This document shows positions 54,516 to 61,838 of a stretch of DNA of 64,000 nt, in pieces. The notes below the pieces were generated by a model. That model was not told the origin of the DNA. It did not search any database and saw only the letters and a program-made list of their open reading frames with translations. Each line of letters starts with the position of its first letter. The first letter of the stretch is position 1. Position numbers and translations under genes: made by a program. Origin of the DNA: Ruegeria atlantica (GTDB lineage Bacteria > Pseudomonadota > Alphaproteobacteria > Rhodobacterales > Rhodobacteraceae); assembly GCF_013033965.1 (NCBI RefSeq), contig NZ_WQFE01000009.1:62001-126000 (forward strand), written 5' to 3'.

Positions 54516-56321
54516 ATGCCGGGGAGCAGGCCGCGCGCCTTTTTGAAGAGATGCCTTCTCGGCGCGATTGTGATGACCCTGCCGACCGCTTTGGCCGCGT
54601 TGGAAACTTCCCTAACGGCTCCGGGTGCTTCAAAAGAGCTTGTCGAGCGGATGGAGGAAACCTCTTCGGTTGCAACAGCCGAATCCAGAGGGTTGGACAC
54701 TCCGCTTGAAATCCTGTCGGCGGCGCTCTCTGATTATCGCACACTCGTTCAGATTCTTTACGACGAAGGGTATTTCAGCCCGGTTGTCAGCATCAAACTG
54801 GACGGCCAAGAGGCCGCTGATATCAGCTCTCTCAGCGTACCAGCCCAGATCAACCGCGCGGTTATCACGGTCAACACCGGCCCCAAGTTCACCTTCGGCG
54901 AAGCCATCGTACGGCCGGTAGCGCCCGAAACGGTACTGCCCGAGGATTTTGCAGTCGGCAAGCTCGCGACCACCGGCGCCATCCAACAGGCCGCATCCGC
55001 AGGTGTACAGGGGTGGCGCAACGCCGGGCATGCCAAGGCCGAAGTCGAAGGTCAGAAAGTCATTGCCCGCCATGTTGAGGCCAAGCTGGATGCCGAGATC
55101 GACCTTGAACCCGGACCGCGCCTGAGATTTGGCAAGATGTTCATCAAGGGCGACACCGATGTACGCCACCGGTCGATTGAAAAGATCGCCGGATTTCCGG
55201 CAGGCGAGGTTTATTCGCCCCAGAAAATCCAGAAGGTCGGCACACGACTGCGGCGAACCGGCACCTTTAACGTGGTTTCGATTGAAGAACGCGAAACGCC
55301 TAACCCCGACGGCACATTGGATTTCGACGCCACGTTTGAAGATCTGCCAAAACGCCAATTGACCTTTGGTGCCGAGATCGCATCGCGTGACGGGATAGAC
55401 GTGACCGCGACCTGGACGCATCGAAATGTGTTCCGGCGTGCTGAACGGCTGCGGTTCGAAGTGGCTGTCCGCAATATTGGCGGTGCCGAGGATATCGACG
55501 GCCGTATAGGTCTGCGTCTGGATCAGCCCGACCGGCTTGGTCCCGATGACAACACGTTCTGGAACGCTCTGCTGGAACGGCGAAACACCGAAAACTACAA
55601 TGTCACCGTTGCGTCGCTGGCCTATGGGGCCCGGCGCACATTCTCAGACCGGCTATATGCTGAGGCCTCGGCCGGGTTCCAATGGTCCAGTGCGGACGAC
55701 GCTTATGGGGATGACCGCAGGTTTCGATATTTTATCCTTCCACTAAGGTCGGAATGGGACGAGCGCGACAGCAAGGTCAGCGCAACGCGCGGCTTTTATC
55801 TGGACGCACAGATCACGCCCTTTGCCGGTCTGTCCGAAACTGAAAGCGGCATTCGAATGTTTTTTGATGGGCGTGGCTACACCAGCTTGGGCACGGGCGG
55901 CAGGTTGGTTCTGGCCGGCCGCGTGCAACTTGGATCGGTGCTCGGACCGTCACCGGACGGTGTAACGCCTGACTTCCTGTTTTTCTCAGGCGGTGCCGGA
56001 ACGGTTCGAGGCCAACCCTACGAAAGCCTTGGCGTTCCTGTTGGCACCGGTATTGCAGGTGGTAAATCTTTCCTAGGTCTCTCTGCAGAGGTGCGCGGCA
56101 AAGTCACCGAAGCCATATCCCTGGTTGGATTTTATGACTACGGTACCGTTGACACATCCTCATTCATCGGCAGCGGCGCAGAATATCACGCGGGTGCCGG
56201 GCTTGGGGTCCGGTATGATCTGGGCGGATTTGGTCCGTTGCGGCTGGATCTGGCCGTCCCAGTGCAGGGTGACACCGGCGACGGATTGCAGTTTTACATC
56301 GGGATCGGACAAGCATTTTGA
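54516..56321 (+). CDS. tamA: Omp85-family outer membrane protein TamA
   Basis: A 601 aa outer-membrane protein of the translocation and assembly module. A signal peptide at about 1-28 (LLGAIVMTLPTALAALETS) precedes POTRA domains at roughly 70-270 (VQILYDEGYFSPVVSIKL, HAKAEVEGQKVIARHVEA, FNVVSIEERETP) and a 16-strand surface-antigen barrel from about 280, with the lid/VRGF-like region VRGQPYESLG. The C-terminal residue is Phe, as expected for a barrel protein. The ATG at 54516 has TTGGAG 8 nt upstream. Stop overlaps the tamB TTG. Confidence 0.92.
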   Translation: MPGSRPRAFLKRCLLGAIVMTLPTALAALETSLTAPGASKELVERMEETSSVATAESRGLDTPLEILSAALSDYRTLVQILYDEGYFSPVVSIKLDGQEAADISSLSVPAQINRAVITVNTGPKFTFGEAIVRPVAPETVLPEDFAVGKLATTGAIQQAASAGVQGWRNAGHAKAEVEGQKVIARHVEAKLDAEIDLEPGPRLRFGKMFIKGDTDVRHRSIEKIAGFPAGEVYSPQKIQKVGTRLRRTGTFNVVSIEERETPNPDGTLDFDATFEDLPKRQLTFGAEIASRDGIDVTATWTHRNVFRRAERLRFEVAVRNIGGAEDIDGRIGLRLDQPDRLGPDDNTFWNALLERRNTENYNVTVASLAYGARRTFSDRLYAEASAGFQWSSADDAYGDDRRFRYFILPLRSEWDERDSKVSATRGFYLDAQITPFAGLSETESGIRMFFDGRGYTSLGTGGRLVLAGRVQLGSVLGPSPDGVTPDFLFFSGGAGTVRGQPYESLGVPVGTGIAGGKSFLGLSAEVRGKVTEAISLVGFYDYGTVDTSSFIGSGAEYHAGAGLGVRYDLGGFGPLRLDLAVPVQGDTGDGLQFYIGIGQAF

Positions 56322-59300
56322 TTGGACGTCGCGCATATCCGTTATTGATCTCGGGGCTGATGCTGTCTGCCCCTCTGCCACTTGCCGCGCAGGAGGCAGA
56401 AGGCGGCAGCATGCTCGAGCGGTTCCTGCAGGACACGCTGTCGGGTGACGACCAGAACGTGACCGTCAAGGGCCTGCAAGGCGCGCTGAGCGCCCGCGCG
56501 ACGATCGAGGAAATCACCGTTGCCGACGATGAGGGCGTCTGGCTGACCATCAAGGACGCCGAGCTTGACTGGAACCGCCTCGCGCTGATCAGAGGCCGGT
56601 TCTCGGTCAACGCTTTGACCGCGCAAGAGATCGACATTGCTCGCGCTCCTGGAACGACAACCAAGGAAGAGCCTCCTGCTTCGGCGGAGACGCAGCCGTT
56701 TCAACTGCCCGAGCTGCCGGTGTCTATCGAAATCGGTGAAATCCGCGTGGACGACCTGTCTCTTGGCGAGCCACTGATTGGCGTCGCCGCCGATCTGAGC
56801 GTGACGGGAAACCTGACGCTGGCGGATGGGGCGCTGGACTCCAATCTGGACGTGATCCGACTTGACCGCGCGGGCGATGAGATCAAGCTGGCGGCTGGCT
56901 TCCAGAATTCAACAAGGGAGATCAATCTGGATTTACAGGTGAACGAGGCGTCCGGTGGTCTGATTTCCACCGCGCTGAAAATCCCTGACAGCCCACCGAT
57001 TGGCCTGACGGCCAAGGGCGCTGGTCCCCTGACTGACTTTACCGCAGATATCGGGCTGAGCAGCGACAACCAGATGCGCGTTACCGGGCAGGTTCAGCTT
57101 CAGGCGGCCGAGGGTGGAGCGGCGGACGGCATCGCATTCACCGCGGATCTGAATGGCGACCTGACACCATTTCTGGGAGAGGACGTCGATCCGTTCTTCG
57201 GTCCAAAATCGCGGCTTTACGTGGATGGTCAGACCAAGCCAGAAGGCGCGCTGGATATCTCGGATCTGGAGCTTACCACACAGGCGCTGGACCTGAAGGG
57301 CGAGTTGCAACTGGGCGAAGGAGGCACATTGCAACTGGCTGCGCTGCAGGGGCGCATCACGCCGCCGGACGGGGACGCCGTCGTTCTGCCGGTTGCAGGC
57401 GGCGACACGTCCATTAAGGCGGCGCAGCTTTCGGCCTTGTTTGACCGCCAGAACGGCAACCTTTGGGACCTTAGCCTGACAGCCAACGAGTTTTCATCTC
57501 CGCAGGCAAAGTTGAGCGATGCCCGGATTACCGCTCAGGGCACCCTGGATCAAGGAGACGTTCTGACGGTCGATGGTGACGTTCAAGCCGTGGTTGACGG
57601 ACTGGACATGGCCGATGACGCGCTGACCACGGCGTTAGGTAAGCAGATCACACTTGATGGCCAGTTCGACTATAGCAGCGATCAGTCCCTGAACCTTTCG
57701 GGGTTCGAGCTTGTGGGGTCTGATTACACTCTGGCGCTGGACGCGCTGATCTCAGGTCTGACCAGCGGCTTGACGGTCGACGGAACGGCCAAGCTGGACG
57801 CAACCGACCTGTCGCGCTTTTCGGACCTCGCCAAGCTGGATCTTGGTGGGCAGGTCTCGGCCAGCGTGACCGGTAAAGGTTCACCGCTAGAGCGCAGTTT
57901 TGACGGCAAAGTTGTGGTTCAAGGCCGCGACTTGTCTACAGGTCGTGACGATATCGACCCGGTAATTGCCGGAGAGACCACGATCACTCTGGACGCCAGC
58001 CGCGGCACAGACGGCATTACGATCCGCGAATTCGATCTGGACAGTGAGGCCGCCAAGGCCGTGGCCAGCGGCGTGGTAACAACCCCGGACGGCAACCTGA
58101 CGATTGATGGGCAAGCCCGGATCAACGCATCGGATTTGACTGTCTTCTCTGGTTTGGCAAAACGCGACCTCGGTGGGTCCCTGCAGGCAACCGTGAACGG
58201 CAAAGGCGCGCTACAAACGCTGGAGTTTGACGGTACCGCCAGTGTAATTGGTCAGAATATCAAGACCGGAATGACCGATATCGACCCTCTGCTAACGGGC
58301 AGAACCGAGATTGAATGGGACGGTGCCAGAACCGCAGACAGTATCGAGATCCGCAGCGCGTCGGTGAATGGGCGCGCCGTGACCGCGCACGTTCAGGCAA
58401 CGATAGACGATCCCACCCGCGATCTGTCGGCAAATGGCCAAGCACGGCTAACCGTGCCGAACCTGTCCTTGTTTTCCGGCCTGGCAAGGCGCGATCTGGC
58501 CGGGTCGGTCAGGGCCAACGTAAAGGGCAACGGCACAGTGTCGACCCGGGCCTTCGACGTTCAAGGCAACCTGGATGCCAATAACATTCAGACCGGCATC
58601 GAGATCGTGGACAAACTGATCCAAGGTCAGACAACCTTGGCCGTCGATGCGCAGAACGGCGAAGAAGGTCTGGATATCCAAACGTTCCGCCTGAACGGCA
58701 CGGCCATAACCGCGACGGCCTCGGGCAAGATGGACCGTCAGTCCGGCGGGTTGGATTTCACTGTCAAGCTGGATGATCTGGCGCGGGTGTTGAACACGAT
58801 GTCCGGTCCGCTGACTCTGGACGGAAATGTCGCCCCAACATCCTCTGGCGTGGAAGGCACCGTCAATTTGAACGGCCCCGACAGCTCGTACGCCAAGCTT
58901 GCCGGGGCGGTGGACAGCGACGGTTCGGCGGATCTGGACTTTGACGCCAAATTCAACCGGATCGAGCGTTTTGCGCCTGAGTTTCCTGGTACTGTGTCCG
59001 CCAATGGTAATGCCAAGCGCAACAAGGGCGTCTGGACAATTGACGCGCAGGCCGAAGGACCCGCCGAAATTAACAGTAAAGTCTCGGGCACATTCGATGA
59101 AAGCTCAGGACAAGCGAACATGAAGGCTGTTGGCGGCGTCAATCTTGGCATCGCCAACATCTTCATCACGCCGAACAAGATCGATGGCAGTGCCCGTTAT
59201 GACCTGACCCTGTCAGGCAAACCCGCGCTTGAATCCCTGTCCGGGTCGATCACGACCTCCGGCACGTCACTGGCCGTTCCCGGCGCGGGCCAAACAATCA

Positions 59301-60400
59301 CAGGCATCAGCGGATCGGTCCAATTGGCAAACAGTCGCGCCACGATTTCCCTGAGTGGCGGCCCACGGGCGGGTGGCAATTTCACAGTAAGCGGACCCGT
59401 AGACCTTTCGCCGCCATTCAATGCCAATATCACGACAGCTTTAAACAGCGTTGTACTGACCGATCAGCTGCTGTACGAAACCACGCTCAACGGACAGATT
59501 GCGATGACGGGGGCGCTGGCTGGTAACAGTTCAATCTCGGGTCAGATCACCTTTGACGAGACAAATATCAACCTCGCGGCGGCGTCAGGCGCCGTGGGCG
59601 CGGCGCCAATCCCGGATATCGTGCACGTCAATGAAAGCAGGGCGGGCTATGTGACCCGTGAACGCGCGGGTCTGGTCGAAAAAGAAGACGGTACAAAAAG
59701 CGATTCCCGTATCGCGCTGGACGTTAGCCTTTTGGCCCCGAAGGCCGTTTTTGTCCGCGGGCGGGGCGTCAACGCAGAACTGGGCGGAAGAATAAACATC
59801 GGCGGCACCACGTCCTCGGTCGTACCATCCGGTCAGATTGAGCTGATCCGTGGTAGCTTTGACATTCTGGGCCGCAGGCTGGCCCTGACCAAGGGTATTG
59901 TCACGCTGCAAGGGGACCTGACGCCCTATATCGAATTCGAATCCTCGACCAGCACGTCGGACGGCACCGCAACGATTGAAATCGCCGGACCGCTGGACTC
60001 ACCCGAGGTCGACGTTTTCTCCGATCCAGAGCGTCCGGCTGAGGAAGCACTGGCAATGCTGTTGTTCGGCAACCGTTTCTCGGAACTGTCGCCTTTTGTA
60101 ATCGCTCAGATGGCCGCTTCACTGGCGCAACTCAGCGGCGCAGGCGGGGACGCGACCAAAGGTCTGCGCGATTCGACGGGCGTTGACACAGTGGATATCG
60201 GGGTATCCGAAGGTGGCGCAGGCCGGTTGGGTGCCGGTGCTTACCTGAGCGATAACCTCTACACCGATTTCACCGTCAATACCGAAGGCGACACTGAGGT
60301 GAACCTGAACCTGGATGTGACGGACAATTTCACTGTGAAAGGCACCGTTGACGGCCGGGGTGAAACCGGGGTTGGGATCTTCTTTTCGCGCGACTACTGA
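56318..60400 (+). CDS. tamB: Translocation and assembly module inner membrane protein TamB
   Basis: A 1360 aa protein, the partner of TamA, that bridges the inner and outer membranes. The start is TTG overlapping the tamA stop (TTGA), so translation is coupled; residues 1-25 form a signal or anchor ending in LAAQEA. The long middle is beta-rich and repetitive, as in AsmA/TamB, VPS13-like lipid-transfer proteins. Residues near 502, 611 and 720 start three units spaced by exactly 109 (FSDLAKLDLGG, FSGLAKRDLGG, FSGLARRDLAG). The C-terminal DUF490 signature is clear: LIRGSFDILGRRLALTKG, RPAEEALAMLLFGNRFSEL, ending FSRDY. Confidence 0.95.
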   Translation: MIGRRAYPLLISGLMLSAPLPLAAQEAEGGSMLERFLQDTLSGDDQNVTVKGLQGALSARATIEEITVADDEGVWLTIKDAELDWNRLALIRGRFSVNALTAQEIDIARAPGTTTKEEPPASAETQPFQLPELPVSIEIGEIRVDDLSLGEPLIGVAADLSVTGNLTLADGALDSNLDVIRLDRAGDEIKLAAGFQNSTREINLDLQVNEASGGLISTALKIPDSPPIGLTAKGAGPLTDFTADIGLSSDNQMRVTGQVQLQAAEGGAADGIAFTADLNGDLTPFLGEDVDPFFGPKSRLYVDGQTKPEGALDISDLELTTQALDLKGELQLGEGGTLQLAALQGRITPPDGDAVVLPVAGGDTSIKAAQLSALFDRQNGNLWDLSLTANEFSSPQAKLSDARITAQGTLDQGDVLTVDGDVQAVVDGLDMADDALTTALGKQITLDGQFDYSSDQSLNLSGFELVGSDYTLALDALISGLTSGLTVDGTAKLDATDLSRFSDLAKLDLGGQVSASVTGKGSPLERSFDGKVVVQGRDLSTGRDDIDPVIAGETTITLDASRGTDGITIREFDLDSEAAKAVASGVVTTPDGNLTIDGQARINASDLTVFSGLAKRDLGGSLQATVNGKGALQTLEFDGTASVIGQNIKTGMTDIDPLLTGRTEIEWDGARTADSIEIRSASVNGRAVTAHVQATIDDPTRDLSANGQARLTVPNLSLFSGLARRDLAGSVRANVKGNGTVSTRAFDVQGNLDANNIQTGIEIVDKLIQGQTTLAVDAQNGEEGLDIQTFRLNGTAITATASGKMDRQSGGLDFTVKLDDLARVLNTMSGPLTLDGNVAPTSSGVEGTVNLNGPDSSYAKLAGAVDSDGSADLDFDAKFNRIERFAPEFPGTVSANGNAKRNKGVWTIDAQAEGPAEINSKVSGTFDESSGQANMKAVGGVNLGIANIFITPNKIDGSARYDLTLSGKPALESLSGSITTSGTSLAVPGAGQTITGISGSVQLANSRATISLSGGPRAGGNFTVSGPVDLSPPFNANITTALNSVVLTDQLLYETTLNGQIAMTGALAGNSSISGQITFDETNINLAAASGAVGAAPIPDIVHVNESRAGYVTRERAGLVEKEDGTKSDSRIALDVSLLAPKAVFVRGRGVNAELGGRINIGGTTSSVVPSGQIELIRGSFDILGRRLALTKGIVTLQGDLTPYIEFESSTSTSDGTATIEIAGPLDSPEVDVFSDPERPAEEALAMLLFGNRFSELSPFVIAQMAASLAQLSGAGGDATKGLRDSTGVDTVDIGVSEGGAGRLGAGAYLSDNLYTDFTVNTEGDTEVNLNLDVTDNFTVKGTVDGRGETGVGIFFSRDY

Positions 60401-60412
60401 GAAAGCCTCAGG

Positions 60413-60934
60413 TTACTTTCTTCGGATGCCAATCTGCTGCCCGACCTCAGCGGCTGGTTCCAACGCGGCATGGTCCTTCACCATACGCTGTAACCGTTCC
60501 ACCGCCCAATCCGGATAGGGAACCGATCGCCCGGTCGTATGGCTGACATTCATGAACAAGGCTTCCTGCGTGGCGCAGACGGCTCCGTCTTTTTCTGACA
60601 CCATCTGCGCAAAAAAATGGCCGCGCTTGTGATCTGCATCCAACAGCCGGAACCGGATACTGAAGGCCTCGCCCTCCAGTATTTCGCGCAGGAAATTCAT
60701 GTGGGATTGCAGAATGTAAGGCCCCTGCCCCATCGCATTGACCTGTGCTTCACCCAGACCCAGATGGTCCACCATCAACAATTCTAGCGCATTGTCGAAG
60801 GCGACACCGTAGTAGCCCACGTTCATGTGACCGTTATAATCGATCCACTCAGGGCGCGCCTTGAACCCGCGGAATTCAAGCGGAGCGTCATAGGGGCCGT
60901 CATGTCCGGCCAGCGTTTCAGGCGACGGTTGCAT
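60413..60934 (-). CDS. Hot-dog thioesterase-like protein
   Basis: A 173 aa cytoplasmic protein of the 4-hydroxybenzoyl-CoA thioesterase type. The core motif WIDYNGHMNVGYYGVAFDN has the Asp-Tyr-Asn-Gly-His-Met arrangement of this fold, followed by MNFLREILEGEAFSIRFRL. The ligand is unknown; relatives act on carnitine- or acyl-CoA-derived esters. AGGAG lies 6 nt before the ATG at 60934, inside the end of the cyclase gene (17 bp overlap), so the two are probably coupled and may act in one pathway. Confidence 0.82.
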   Translation of the reverse strand: MQPSPETLAGHDGPYDAPLEFRGFKARPEWIDYNGHMNVGYYGVAFDNALELLMVDHLGLGEAQVNAMGQGPYILQSHMNFLREILEGEAFSIRFRLLDADHKRGHFFAQMVSEKDGAVCATQEALFMNVSHTTGRSVPYPDWAVERLQRMVKDHAALEPAAEVGQQIGIRRK

Positions 60935-61724
60935 CAGGTGCTCCTTCCTGGGTTTCAAAGACCGCAACAGCGCGGATAAATCCGGCTGAGGCCCCTTTGA
61001 TCTTGAACGGGAAACAGGAAATCTCGAACCCGGTGGGTGGTAAGGTTTCAAGGTTCGTCAGTTTTTCCATGTGACAATACCCAACCTCCATCGAGGCCCG
61101 GTGCCCTTCCCAGATAATCGACGCATCCTGGGTCTCAGCATATTCCTGCGCGGTCAAGGGAAACGGTGCGTCCCAACTCCAGGCGTCGGTTCCGGTCACT
61201 CGCACTCCGCGCTCGGTCAGGAATAAGGTTGCCTCACGCCCCATACCGCAGCCCTTTATCAGGTAATCCGGTTGACCGTACCGTGTACCGGCCGAGGTAT
61301 TCACGACCACGATATCCAGCGGCTGCAATTCGTGGCCTATCCGTTTCAATTCAGCTTCGACATCGGCAGCGGTCGCCACATAGCCGTCATCGAAGTGGCG
61401 GAAATCCAGTTTGACGCCCGGGTTCATGCACCATTCCAGTGGTACCTCGTCGATGGTGATCGCCCGCTCGCCATTATTCATGGTCGAATGGTGATGATAG
61501 GGCGCGTCCAGATGGGTGCCGTTATGCGTGGCGATCTGAAGGCGTTCGATGGCCCAGCCCTCGCCACCCGGCAGATCGTCTTTTTTCAAACCCGGAAAGA
61601 AGGACATTACCTGTTTGGCGGTCTGGTCATGGGTCAGATATTCGATTTCGGGCAACATAATCGGCGGGTCCGAGACGATCCCGGTTTCCAATGGAACGGA
61701 CAGATCGACGAAACGGCGTGCCAT
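60918..61724 (-). CDS. Cyclase-family metal hydrolase
   Basis: A 268 aa protein of the putative cyclase family (kynurenine formamidase-like). The family metal motif HxGTHxDxPxH appears as THNGTHLDAPYHHH, with further metal or acid residues in GTDAWSWDAPF. Such enzymes hydrolyse formamides, lactones or isatin and bind Mn2+ or Zn2+; the sequence does not decide. GGAGGAG stands before the ATG at 61724, deciding against an upstream start at 61781. Being next to a thioesterase and not to kynurenine genes, a tryptophan role is not supported. Confidence 0.82.
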   Translation of the reverse strand: MARRFVDLSVPLETGIVSDPPIMLPEIEYLTHDQTAKQVMSFFPGLKKDDLPGGEGWAIERLQIATHNGTHLDAPYHHHSTMNNGERAITIDEVPLEWCMNPGVKLDFRHFDDGYVATAADVEAELKRIGHELQPLDIVVVNTSAGTRYGQPDYLIKGCGMGREATLFLTERGVRVTGTDAWSWDAPFPLTAQEYAETQDASIIWEGHRASMEVGYCHMEKLTNLETLPPTGFEISCFPFKIKGASAGFIRAVAVFETQEGAPDATVA

Positions 61725-61792
61725 GTAAAACTCCTCCACCAAGACCGGTGACAGGGTTGGCTGCAGGTAAGCTGCTGTCAAGGAAAGAAAAA

Positions 61793-61810
61793 GGCGGCCC
61801 CGGGGCCGCC
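61793..61810 (-). terminator. Rho-independent terminator of the formate dehydrogenase gene
   Basis: GGCGGCC / GGCCGCC, a 7 bp stem with a CCGG loop, 28 nt past the stop codon and followed on the minus strand by TTTTTCTTTCC, a good T tract. Confidence 0.8.
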
Positions 61811-61838
61811 TGATCCTGCTTGGTGAATGGTAGTGGTG

